Below, piece by piece: positions 34,520 through 42,440 of a DNA stretch of 64,000 nucleotides. Made by a program: the position numbers and the translations under genes. The DNA comes from JANQOH01 sp965243325 (GTDB lineage: Bacteria > Pseudomonadota > Alphaproteobacteria > UBA7887). The stretch spans positions 1,488,001 through 1,552,000 of the forward strand of contig CBDEUQ010000003.1 of the NCBI GenBank assembly GCA_965243325.1. The letters run 5' to 3'. Under the pieces are notes generated by a model. It was not told the origin of the DNA and searched no databases. It saw nothing but the letters and a program-made list of their open reading frames with translations. Each line of letters starts with the position of its first letter. The stretch's first letter is position 1.

Positions 34520-34900
34520 CGCAGCGCCAGAACCGAGAGAACCCGAGACAGCGCCGCGCCATCCACCTCACGGTCGACAATCAGCCGTGCACCGTCCGCC
34601 AGCGCGATCTCGATCCGCCCCGACGCCAGCCCGCCACCCGGAACCGACAGCGGGAGGCGGCGGCAGACGGTCCGGCTCGACAACCACCGGCACAAAACCG
34701 CCCCGCTCGCGAAACCGCCGCCGCCAGTTGAACACCAGGTTCGCGTTTACGTCGTTGCGCCGCGCAACGACTGAGACCGAAACCCCCGGCTGGTAGCTCT
34801 CCGCAACGATCCGGCGCTTCTCCGCCTCGCTCCAACGACGACGACGCAGCACAGCCGCCATCAACCGCGGCGCCTCCAACCCATCCGCTAAATCCGACAT
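34519..34900 (-). pseudogene. tnpA: IS66 TnpA (OrfA), frameshifted
   Basis: ATG 34900 begins MSDLADGLEAP. The HTH region RRWSEAEKRRIVAESYQPGVSVSVVARRNDVNANLVFNWRRR and GFVPVVVEPDRLP match TnpA. After about residue 80 the true frame shifts: the remaining family sequence (RIEIALADGARLIVDREVDG, then ALSRVLSVLALR) is read in another frame. A one-base slip between 34620 and 34680 explains it. Not functional. Confidence 0.75.
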
Positions 34901-35037
34901 CCGCAATAGTGTCCACTTGGTCCATGGTGGACACTCACAAAGTGTCCACTCCCGACCGCACAGCCTCGCCGAACCACACTATGTCGAGAAGGCGGCCCTC
35001 GACGGAGCCTTACGTCAGATCGGCTTTCGTGTAGGGA

Positions 35038-35487
35038 TCAACCATCGCTCCCTCCGTTCGTTCGTCCGCACCAACTGTCGCGTTTGCCGCCGTCGTAGGG
35101 GCGGCCGTGGCCGGCGGCAATCAGCGCCGCCGAGAGATTTTCGCCGTCAACGATCAAGTCCGCGATGACGCGTCCGCCCCACTTGCCCCACTCGGGATCG
35201 CGCACGACGACGCTCTTGGCGCCGTCGAGCGCGTTTGCGGTGAACGCGGTAGCCCTCTGTCCGGCGGCGCGCTCGGCCTCGCACTTGGCCCTGCCGCCCT
35301 TCTCCGGCGTGTCCACGCCGCGGAGGCGCACACTCAACGCTGCCAGCTCAGGCGGCATATCCGCGCCAGCGTCGACTGCCACCGTGTCGCCGTCTATCAC
35401 CTGCGCCAACGGCCAGAGATAGTCGGCTGCTTTCGCACCCATGGGCAATCCGACCACCAAGGCGATGATCGCCCCGCCGCCCCACAT
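35038..35487 (-). CDS. Secreted thermonuclease-family (SNase) nuclease
   Basis: A 149-residue nuclease-fold protein. A hydrophobic N-terminus (GGGAIIALVVGLPMGAKAAD) suggests a signal peptide or anchor. The SNase core shows VIDGDTVAVDAGAD, the catalytic RLRGVDTPEKGG with Arg and Glu, CEAERAAG, and WGRVI-like GKWGGRVIADL with the second Arg. The family C-terminal LIAAGHGRPYDGGKR is present. It follows the next gene upstream by 15 bp on the same strand, so they are probably cotranscribed. Confidence 0.85.
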   Translation of the reverse strand: MWGGGAIIALVVGLPMGAKAADYLWPLAQVIDGDTVAVDAGADMPPELAALSVRLRGVDTPEKGGRAKCEAERAAGQRATAFTANALDGAKSVVVRDPEWGKWGGRVIADLIVDGENLSAALIAAGHGRPYDGGKRDSWCGRTNGGSDG

Positions 35488-35502
35488 TGCAGCAGCGAAG
35501 CG

Positions 35503-35817
35503 CTATTGCCCGGTCGAGGTCATCAACCAGAATGTCGCGTATGATCGGCAAAGCGTCATCCGATCCTTCCGCTGTTTGCCGGCTACGGAACGGCCGAGTT
35601 CAGTATGCAGCGTGTCAATAGCGTACTGCGGCAACGTCTTCTTCACCGTGTAGATGAAGATTTCGTGAGGGATATCCTGGTGCGTGCTCTCGCCACGCAT
35701 TGCCATTATCCCGCGCACGCATGGAATGAGTATGTGCTGGTCAATTGCGTCTCGGTAGTTCTGAGACAAGGCTGGAGATGAAAGAAGCATGGTCAGGACG
35801 GCGACCACGAAACGCAT
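35503..35817 (-). CDS. Small secreted protein with two cysteines, partner of the nuclease
   Basis: A 104-residue protein I do not recognise. ATG 35817 follows GGAGG at a 7-base distance. The N-terminus RFVVAVLTMLLSSPALSQ is a clear Sec signal peptide with an Ala-Leu-Ser cleavage region. The mature part has two Cys (IPCVRG and TLCRSY) that could form a disulfide, and is mostly helical. It lies 15 bp upstream of the secreted nuclease, so it may assist, inhibit or anchor that enzyme. Confidence 0.6.
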   Translation of the reverse strand: MRFVVAVLTMLLSSPALSQNYRDAIDQHILIPCVRGIMAMRGESTHQDIPHEIFIYTVKKTLPQYAIDTLHTELGRSVAGKQRKDRMTLCRSYATFWLMTSTGQ

Positions 35818-35859
35818 GAAGAATCCTCCCGCTTCGACCCAGCGGGGTTGCCGGGCCGT

Positions 35860-35982
35860 TGTCACCGTCCACGGATATGCGGAGAGTCCCGCCTATTCGC
35901 CAGGCGGGGTAGCTACTCCCTGCCGGGTCAGGCTGTTGTATTCAGCGGGCGACCCGACTCAGCGGGTCCGTGGACAGTGACA
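35860..35982. repeat. 123-bp palindrome-ended structured element
   Basis: TGTCACCGTCCACGGA at 35860-35875 and TCCGTGGACAGTGACA at 35967-35982 are inverted repeats (15 of 16 match). Inside lie two further hairpins, CCCGCCT/AGGCGGG and GACCCG/CGGGTC. The whole folds as a branched stem. No coding frame. It could be a small MITE-like or BIME-like element or an RNA; no target duplication was identified. Confidence 0.65.
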
Positions 35983-36567
35983 GGGGGAGCGTCTCTCGAA
36001 TTCGGTCGATAGGTCAAGACGCTATGGCTTGTGTCGAAATGAACTACGCCATACTATATTTAGTGGTGCGTTGAAACGGAAGATTGACAAAACCACCGAT
36101 CACGCGTAAACAGATCGAAGTGGCCGCGACGCATCGTGGCGACCCCAAAAAGGCGAAAGGCCGGGGGCAAACCCAGCCTTTGGTAGAAGTGGGGTCCGGT
36201 GCCAACCTTGGGCAACGCACCGAACTGGCTTACTTGGCTTGCGAACGTTTCGTTGTCGTCGGGCGAAGAGCAGTACCTGCAAAATCTTGGAGACTCGGTA
36301 GTATTGGACACACGCAAACCCTCCCAGGATCACGGATATCGGAAAATCGTGTCGTGATATCCTTAAGCGGAAAGTCAAGGCACTATTCGATATAATCCCT
36401 TTTACGAAGATCGGTAGACCGACACCCGCTCTCCCCGGGGCGGTCAGACCGAACGCCTGCTCTGCAATCGCGAATCCGGGAACCGCCGCTCCGGAGCTTC
36501 CGTCCGGCGTCACGCTGAAATCGAGGCGGGCCTCTCCCACCGCTTGCGCACCGCCGAAAGCCCGCGG
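35983..36567. other. Low-GC stretch without a recognised gene
   Basis: Frames on both strands (minus 36060-36317, plus 36084-36395) have no recognised family. The plus frame would need a TTG start. AT-rich DNA at 36040-36060 (CATACTATATTTAGTG) resembles a promoter or a junction. This is the right edge of the accessory region. Confidence 0.4.
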
Positions 36568-37137
36568 CTATCGGCCCATGGCGTAGAACTCGTCGTTCGG
36601 ACGCATTCCGGCCACGTGGGCCATCCGGTTGGACAGGGCGAAGAAGGAGGCGATCGCGGCGATGTCCCAGATGTCGTCGTCGGTGAATCCGTGCCCGCGC
36701 AGGGTTTCCATGTCCCCGTCGCCGACCTCGTGGGCCTTCGTCGACACCTTGGTCGCGAAGTCGAGCATGGCTGCCTGGCGCGGCGTGATGTCGGCGCCGC
36801 GGTAGTTGACGGCCACCTGATCCGCAATCAGCGGATTCCTGGCGCGGATGCGCAGGATCGCACCGTGCGCCACGACGCAGTACGCGCACCGGTTCTCGCC
36901 GCTCGTGGCGACGACGATCATTTCGCGCTCGGCCTGGGTCAGGTTGCCGGGCTTCTCCATCAGCGCGTCGTGGTAGGAGAAAAAGGCGCGGAACTCGTCG
37001 GGACGGTGCGCCAGGACGAGGAAGACGTTGGGGACAAACCCCGCCTTCTCGTTCACGGCGAGAATGCGCTCGCGGACGTCGTCCGGCATGTCGGCCAGTT
37101 GCGGAACCGGGAACCGGCTGATCCGTTGCTCGTTCAT
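36568..37137 (-). CDS. Peroxidase-related AhpD-family protein
   Basis: A 189-residue protein of the carboxymuconolactone decarboxylase/AhpD superfamily, peroxidase-related subgroup. The redox motif is CAYCVVAHG (Cys-x2-Cys-x3-His, about residues 84-92). The N-terminal RISRFPVPQLADMPDDVRERI and C-terminal NRMAHVAGMRPNDEFYAMGR are typical. A monocistronic gene, perhaps with a role in peroxide or organic-radical detoxification. ATG 37137 is preferred over an upstream TTG. Confidence 0.87.
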   Translation of the reverse strand: MNEQRISRFPVPQLADMPDDVRERILAVNEKAGFVPNVFLVLAHRPDEFRAFFSYHDALMEKPGNLTQAEREMIVVATSGENRCAYCVVAHGAILRIRARNPLIADQVAVNYRGADITPRQAAMLDFATKVSTKAHEVGDGDMETLRGHGFTDDDIWDIAAIASFFALSNRMAHVAGMRPNDEFYAMGR

Positions 37138-37283
37138 CGGCAATCTCCCTCACGGATGTCGGGCCGGCATGCCGGCCGGCGAAGGCGATGGAGCGTTTCG
37201 GATCGAGTGTCCGGCACGGGAGATCCGGAATCGACTTCGAGGAACCGCAGTGCCGCCTGAGCCTGCCCCGGGGATGCAGGCTT

Positions 37284-37440
37284 CCCGGCGCCGGCGTGCC
37301 GCTTGCCCTGGGCCCCGGGTCAAGCCCGGGGCGACAGGAAGAGGTCGGTCGCGCGTCGTTTGCGCTCGATTGCCGGCCAGAGACGCGGCGGAGCCCCGGG
37401 GCTTCGGATCGACGCTCTGCTCCGTCCGGGGCGACACCGA
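37284..37440. repeat. Second locus of the dispersed GC-rich repeat (inverted orientation)
   Basis: TTGCCCTGGGCCCCGGGTCAAGCCCGGGGCGACA and TCTGCTCCGTCCGGGGCGACAC are reverse-strand relatives of the repeat units at 2955-4965 (compare GGGCTTGACCCGGGG and CCCCGGACGGAGC). The rest of the 350-bp gap between the AhpD-like gene and tRNA-Phe has no recognised gene. Confidence 0.7.
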
Positions 37441-37457
37441 CGAGGCGCCGGGTGCGC

Positions 37458-37485
37458 TGGACAGCGGCACTCTCCGCCCTATAAT
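37458..37485 (+). promoter_or_regulatory. Promoter for tRNA-Phe
   Basis: TGGACA at 37458-37463 and a consensus TATAAT at 37480-37485 with a 16-bp spacer, 11 bp before the mature tRNA start. Confidence 0.65.
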
Positions 37486-37496
37486 GCGCCGCCCTC

Positions 37497-37572
<76 letters not shown>

Positions 37573-37582
37573 TCGCTCCAGC

Positions 37583-38788
37583 CTAGTTGTGGCGGCGCAG
37601 CTCGAGACGGGCGATCTGGTTGCGGTGGACCTCGTCCGGGCCGTCGGCAAGGCGCAGCACGCGCGCGTGCGCGTACGCCGAGGCAAGCCCGAAGTCGCTG
37701 GTGACGCCGCCGCCGCCGTGCACCTGGAGCGCCCAGTCGATCACCTGGCACGCCATGTTGGGCGCCGCCACCTTGATCATGGCGATTTCCTTGCGCGCCT
37801 CCTTGTTGCCCACCTTGTCCATCATGTACGCGGCCTTGAGGACCAGAAGCCGCGCCTGGTCGATCATGATGCGGGCCTCGGCGATGCGCTCCTGGGTCAC
37901 GGTCTGGTCGGACACGGCCCGCCCGAAGGCGATGCGCGACTTGGCGCGCTTGCACATCTTCTCCAGCGCGCGCTCGGCCTGGCCGATCAACCGCATGCAG
38001 TGGTGGATGCGGCCGGGGCCCAGGCGCCCCTGCGCGATCTCGAAACCGCGGCCTTCGCCAAGCAGCATGTTCGACGCCGGAACGCGCACGCCTTCGAAGG
38101 TCATCTCCGCGTGGCCGTGCGGCGCGTCGTCGTAGCCGAAGACCGGAAGCGAGCGCACGATTTTCACCCCGGGCGTGTCGAGCGGCACCAGGATCATCGA
38201 CTGCTGCTTGTGGCGGTCAGGGTTGTTGGGGTCGGACTTGCCCATGAAGATCAGGATCTTGCAGCGCGGGTCGGGCGCTCCCGACGTCCACCATTTGCGG
38301 CCGTCGATAACGTACTCGTCGCCGTCGCGGCGGATGCGCGACTCGATGTTCGTGGCATCCGACGACGCGACATCGGGCTCGGTCATGGCGAAGGCGGAGC
38401 GAATCTCGCCGGCCAGCAGCGGCTCCAGCCACCGCTCCTTCTGTTCCGGCGTGCCGTAGCGTTCGAGCACCTCCATGTTGCCGGTGTCCGGCGCCGAGCA
38501 ATTGAAGACTTCCGACGCGTAGGAGGAGCGGCCCATGATCTCGCACAACGGCGCATACTCGAGGTTCGTGAGGCCGCCGCCGCGCTCCGAGTCGGGAAGG
38601 AACAGGTTCCACAGCCCGGCGTCGCGCGCCTTCTCCTTGAGCTCTTCGAGGATCGGCGGCGGCGTCCAACGCCCCCCGGCCTCGATCTGCTCGGGGAAAA
38701 GGTGCTCATTCGGGTAGAAGTGCGCGTCCATGAAGGTCGAGACGCGTTCCTGCAAATCCTTCACCTTCGCCGAATGCTCGAAGTCCAT
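37583..38788 (-). CDS. Acyl-CoA dehydrogenase
   Basis: A 401-residue FAD enzyme that introduces a trans-2 double bond into acyl-CoA. Landmarks are AFAMTEPDVASSDATNIES and WWTSGAPDPRCKILIFMGK (FAD/substrate contacts), VRVPASNMLLGEGRGFEIAQGRLGPGRIHH, and the C-terminal WALQVHGGGGVTSDFGLASAYAHARVLRLADGPDEVHRNQIA. The HHCMRLIGQAERAL stretch places it in the group similar to ACAD10/11 C-terminal domains. It is in a same-strand cluster with a 3-HIBADH-like and a TcuA-like gene, 83 bp downstream. Confidence 0.93.
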   Translation of the reverse strand: MDFEHSAKVKDLQERVSTFMDAHFYPNEHLFPEQIEAGGRWTPPPILEELKEKARDAGLWNLFLPDSERGGGLTNLEYAPLCEIMGRSSYASEVFNCSAPDTGNMEVLERYGTPEQKERWLEPLLAGEIRSAFAMTEPDVASSDATNIESRIRRDGDEYVIDGRKWWTSGAPDPRCKILIFMGKSDPNNPDRHKQQSMILVPLDTPGVKIVRSLPVFGYDDAPHGHAEMTFEGVRVPASNMLLGEGRGFEIAQGRLGPGRIHHCMRLIGQAERALEKMCKRAKSRIAFGRAVSDQTVTQERIAEARIMIDQARLLVLKAAYMMDKVGNKEARKEIAMIKVAAPNMACQVIDWALQVHGGGGVTSDFGLASAYAHARVLRLADGPDEVHRNQIARLELRRHN

Positions 38789-38871
38789 GGGCCGTTCTCC
38801 CGCAGCGTTTTCCAATGTCGGGGGGTTGAGAGCGCCGGCACTATCGCCGAGACCCGGCGCCGGCGCCACCG

Positions 38872-39774
38872 TTATTTGTCGGACCCCGGCGACCGCCGGC
38901 GGACGGCCTCGATCAGCACCGGGTAGTACGCGTCGCCGTGGCCCATGGCGGCCGCCTTGCGCAGGCGCTCGTGCGCCGCTTCGGCGCCGCGCGGACGCAC
39001 TCCCGCCTCCGCCGCCAGTTCGAGGGCGCAGTCGAGGTCCTTGAGCGCCTGCAGGCAGGAGTGCGCCCGGTCCGGGAAATCGCCGGGCAGGAGCGCTTTC
39101 CGGCCATGGTTGCGCAGCGCGAAGCTGTCGGCCGAGCCGGCGCCGAGTGCGGCGAACAGGGTCTCTCCGTCGACGCCGAGCCGCCGGGCCACGACCAGCG
39201 CCTCGGCAAGGGCGTGGACGGTCTGCATCAGCACCATGTTGTTCAGTATCTTGACCGTCTGTCCGGCGCCGGCGCCGCCGCAACGGGCGATGTCGGTCGC
39301 GAAGTGCGCCACGTAGGGCGCAACCCGCTCGTAGACGGCGGGCTCGGCGCCGACCATGGCAGAGAGCGTTCCGGCCTCGGCCGCGGCGCGCGTGCGCGCC
39401 ACCGGGGTATCGACGAAGACCGCTCCGGCGGCGGCGAACCGCCGCGCCAGCCGCCGCGCGAGCGCCGCCGGCACCGTCGAGCAGTCGGCGACGATCTGCC
39501 CCGCACGAGCCGTCGCGAGCAGGCCTTCGCCGCCCGCGGCGACGGCCTCGACCTCGGCGCCGCCGGGCAGGGACAGAAAGACGAGATCGGCGCCCGCGCC
39601 GACCTCGGCGATGGACGACGCGGCGGTCACGCCATCGGCTTCGAGGCGCCGCAGCGGCTCCGCGCGCACGTCGTAGGCGACAACCGGGCAGCCCGACTTG
39701 CGCGCGAGGTTCCGGCACATCGGCTCGCCCATCGTGCCGAGGCCGACGAAGCCCAGACGCTCCACGCCGCTCAC
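38872..39774 (-). CDS. 3-hydroxyisobutyrate dehydrogenase-family NAD(P) oxidoreductase
   Basis: A 300-residue beta-hydroxyacid dehydrogenase. The Rossmann motif is LGFVGLGTMGEPMCRNLA. The substrate motif is DTPVARTRAAAEAGTLSAMVGA. The catalytic Lys is in GQTVKILNNMVLMQTVHALAEAL. The start is GTG overlapping the stop of the upstream FAD gene (GTGA). The substrate could be 3-hydroxyisobutyrate, tartronate semialdehyde or a related acid. Confidence 0.88.
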   Translation of the reverse strand: MSGVERLGFVGLGTMGEPMCRNLARKSGCPVVAYDVRAEPLRRLEADGVTAASSIAEVGAGADLVFLSLPGGAEVEAVAAGGEGLLATARAGQIVADCSTVPAALARRLARRFAAAGAVFVDTPVARTRAAAEAGTLSAMVGAEPAVYERVAPYVAHFATDIARCGGAGAGQTVKILNNMVLMQTVHALAEALVVARRLGVDGETLFAALGAGSADSFALRNHGRKALLPGDFPDRAHSCLQALKDLDCALELAAEAGVRPRGAEAAHERLRKAAAMGHGDAYYPVLIEAVRRRSPGSDK

Positions 39775-41270
39775 GGCGACTCGCCGCGGGCGAAGGCGGC
39801 CGCCGAGTACCCGGCGATGCGGCCGAATACCGCACCCGACGTGAGTCCCGCGCCGCCCGGATAGTTGAGGTAGAAGATGTCGCCGACCATCTCGCCGGCG
39901 GCGTGCAGGCCCGGGATGACGGAGCCCTCGGTGTCGACGACGCGGCCGTCGGGCGCGATGGCGATGCCGCCGAAGGTAAACGTGATGCCGCACGTGACCG
40001 CGAAGCCCTTGTAGGGCGGCGTGTCGAGCGGGTTGGCCCAGTTGCTCTTCGGCACGGCCAGGCCCGTGGCGCCACGGCCGTCCTTGATCGTCGGATCGAA
40101 CGGCACGTCGCGCCTCACCGCGCCGTTGAACTCGCGCACCGTGCGCAGGAAACCGTCGCCGTCCACGCCGTCCAGCTTCGCGGCGAGGGATTCCAGCGTG
40201 TCGGCCTCGACGCGCGTGACCTGGCGGATGCGATACTCGTCGCGCAGCAGACGATCGACCTTGGCGTCGAAGACCTGCCATGCGAACTGGCCGGGCTGCT
40301 CGAGCACCGTGCGCCCGTACTTCGCGTAGGTGTAGTTGCGGAAGTCCGCCCCCTCGTCGCAGAAGCGCTCGCCGCGCGCGTTGACCATGATGCCGAACGG
40401 GTAGCTGTGCTTCTGGAAGCCGTCGCCGACGGCGAGGTCGCCGAAGGGCGGCGCGTTGCGGTCCCAGCCGACGGCGTGGCAGCCCGACCAGTTGCCGACG
40501 GCCAGCGCCCCCGCGTCGAGCGCCATGCGGATGCCGTCGCCGGTGTTGAAACGGGAACCGCGCACCTTGGCGAGGTCCCAGCCCGGCCCGAGATACCGCG
40601 TGCGCCATTCGGCATTGGCCTCGAAACCTCCCGACGCGAGCACGACGGCCCGCGCCGCGACCGTTTCGGTCCGCCCGCCGAGGCGGACCCGGACACCGGC
40701 GATCCGCGCATCATCGGTCACCAGGCCGGTCGCCCGGGCGCCATAGCGAACGTCAACGCCGCAGCGGGCCGCGGCGGCGAATTCCGCCTCGACCAAGCCG
40801 GGGCCGCCGCCCCACGCCTCGATGGTCAGGCCGCCCCAGAAACGGTGGCGGCCGTCGATGCGGAACGCCTGGCGGCCGTACATCGGCGCGAAGCGAATCC
40901 CCAGGCCGCGCATCCACCGAAGGGTCGGCCCGCTCCGTCGAACGAGGACCTCGACGAGGTCGGGGTTGGCGCGGTACTCGGTGACCCGCGCCATGTCGTC
41001 GAAGAAGCGCTCGGCCGGGTAAGCGCCGAAGTCGGTCGTCTCGCGCTCGCGGGCGCCGAGATCGGGGACGAGCGCCAGGATGTCGTCGATGCCGTCGTAG
41101 ACGACGCGCATCGCGCCCGCGGTGAAGCGCGTATTGCCGCCGCGCTCGTCCTCGGGCGCGCGTTCCAGAACCAGGACCGACGCACCGCGTTCGCTTGCCG
41201 CCAGCGCGGCGCACATGGCGGCGTTGCCGGCACCGACCACCACCACGTCGTAGCCCCCGCCGCGTTGCAT
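39771..41270 (-). CDS. FAD-dependent tricarballylate dehydrogenase-like protein (TcuA type)
   Basis: A 499-residue flavoprotein of the fumarate reductase/succinate dehydrogenase flavoprotein family. The FAD motif is VVVVGAGNAAMCAALAASERGASVLVLERAP. It continues ERGGNTRFTAGAMR, RAVVLASGGFEANAEWR and C-terminal GLHAAGEMVGDIFYLNYPGGAGLTSGAVFGRIAG. These match TcuA, which oxidises tricarballylate to cis-aconitate, but no tcuB or tcuC is next to it. It starts 15 bp after the rodA stop and overlaps the next gene. Confidence 0.8.
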   Translation of the reverse strand: MQRGGGYDVVVVGAGNAAMCAALAASERGASVLVLERAPEDERGGNTRFTAGAMRVVYDGIDDILALVPDLGARERETTDFGAYPAERFFDDMARVTEYRANPDLVEVLVRRSGPTLRWMRGLGIRFAPMYGRQAFRIDGRHRFWGGLTIEAWGGGPGLVEAEFAAAARCGVDVRYGARATGLVTDDARIAGVRVRLGGRTETVAARAVVLASGGFEANAEWRTRYLGPGWDLAKVRGSRFNTGDGIRMALDAGALAVGNWSGCHAVGWDRNAPPFGDLAVGDGFQKHSYPFGIMVNARGERFCDEGADFRNYTYAKYGRTVLEQPGQFAWQVFDAKVDRLLRDEYRIRQVTRVEADTLESLAAKLDGVDGDGFLRTVREFNGAVRRDVPFDPTIKDGRGATGLAVPKSNWANPLDTPPYKGFAVTCGITFTFGGIAIAPDGRVVDTEGSVIPGLHAAGEMVGDIFYLNYPGGAGLTSGAVFGRIAGYSAAAFARGESP

Positions 41271-41285
41271 GCCGGTCGGCGCGAC

Positions 41286-42437
41286 TCAGCCGCTGGGCGC
41301 CGTCGCGTTGCGGTCGATGGCGAGGTCGCGGTGGACCCATACCGACAGCAGCAGGCCCAAGGCGCACATCACCGTCAACATCGCCGTGCCGCCGTAGGAG
41401 ACCAGGGGCAGGGGAACGCCGACGACGGGAATGAGCCCGGTCACCATGGCGACGTTTATGAAGACGTACAGAAACAGCGTCGCCGTCACCCCGAGCGCCA
41501 GAAGGCGGCCGAACTGGCTGCGCGCGCGCAGCGCGATGGCAAATCCGTAGGCGAAAACGAGGACGTAGAGAAACAACAGGAAACCGGCGCCCGCGAGGCC
41601 GAACTCCTCGGCGAGCATGGTGAAGATGAAGTCGGTCTGACGCTCGGGCAGAAAGCTCAAATGACTCTGCGTGCCGGCGAGGAACCCCTTGCCGAGCACA
41701 CCGCCCGAACCGAGAGCGATCTTCGATTGCAGAATGTGGTAGCCGGCACCGAGCGGATCGCTGGCCGGATCGAGAAACGTCATCACGCGCACGCGCTGAT
41801 AGTCGTGCAGCAGGCTCCACGCCGCGGGCGCGGCGGCGGCGACGGCGGCGCCGGCCAGCGCGAACTTCCACCAGCGCACGCCGGCGGCGAACATTACCGC
41901 GAGGGCGGCGACCACGAGCATCGCCGACGTGCCGAGATCCGGCTGCCTGAGCACCAGCAGCGCGGGCGCCGCGATCATCGCCAGCGGCGGCGCGATCGAC
42001 GCGACACGCCCCGTTTCCTCGTGGCTCATGCCGTGAAAATAGCGGGCGAGCGCCAGAATCAGGGCGATCTTCATGAGTTCCGACGGCTGGAGGCGGAACA
42101 GCCCGAGATCGATCCAGCGCTGCGCGCCCATGCCGACGCTCCCCGCCGCCTCGACCGCGATCAGCAGCGCCAGCGCAAAGCCGTAGATCGCGTAGGCATG
42201 GCGCATCCAGAAGCGCAGATCGACCGTGGCGATGACCAGCATGAACACGACGCACACCGCAAACCGAACGGCCTGGCGCCAGGCCCATATCTCGGCCGAT
42301 CCGCCGCCGGCGGAATAGAGCATCGCAAAACCGAGGCCGGCGACGGCGGCGACGATCACCACCAGCGACCAGTTGATCTCGCCGATGCGCTCCCAAAGGG
42401 TCATTTCGTGCCGCTGGAGGCGGCCGGCCGGCGCCAT
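41286..42437 (-). CDS. rodA: Rod-shape-determining peptidoglycan glycosyltransferase RodA
   Basis: A 383-residue SEDS-family polymerase that extends glycan strands of the lateral wall. It has about ten membrane segments. Conserved blocks are GAQRWIDLGLFRLQPSELMKIALIL, LVLRQPDLGTSAML, the catalytic-region KGFLAGTQSHLSFLPERQTDFIFTMLAEEFGLAGA, and VVGVPLPLVSYGGTAML. Partner mrdA is just upstream (3 bp). ATG 42437 gives a short leader; ATG 42404 (MTLWERIG) is possible. Confidence 0.95.
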   Translation of the reverse strand: MAPAGRLQRHEMTLWERIGEINWSLVVIVAAVAGLGFAMLYSAGGGSAEIWAWRQAVRFAVCVVFMLVIATVDLRFWMRHAYAIYGFALALLIAVEAAGSVGMGAQRWIDLGLFRLQPSELMKIALILALARYFHGMSHEETGRVASIAPPLAMIAAPALLVLRQPDLGTSAMLVVAALAVMFAAGVRWWKFALAGAAVAAAAPAAWSLLHDYQRVRVMTFLDPASDPLGAGYHILQSKIALGSGGVLGKGFLAGTQSHLSFLPERQTDFIFTMLAEEFGLAGAGFLLFLYVLVFAYGFAIALRARSQFGRLLALGVTATLFLYVFINVAMVTGLIPVVGVPLPLVSYGGTAMLTVMCALGLLLSVWVHRDLAIDRNATAPSG

Positions 42438-42440
42438 GGC

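Larger units (their letters stand above)
34411..34910 (-). mobile_element. Decayed IS66-family remnant
   Basis: Contains tnpA with a frameshift and the first 30 codons of tnpB ending in an in-frame TAG, then loss of similarity near 34411. The tnpA stop and tnpB start overlap (CGATGATC), as in intact IS66 elements, which fixes the identity. The large tnpC transposase is absent. An inverted repeat GTGTCCAC/GTGGACAC (about 34913-34936) lies just outside the tnpA start and may be part of the former end. Confidence 0.75.

Noticed and set aside
36060..36395. Small frames on both strands as genes
   Set aside because: No recognisable similarity, one needs a TTG start, and they overlap each other; kept as part of a gene-free stretch.
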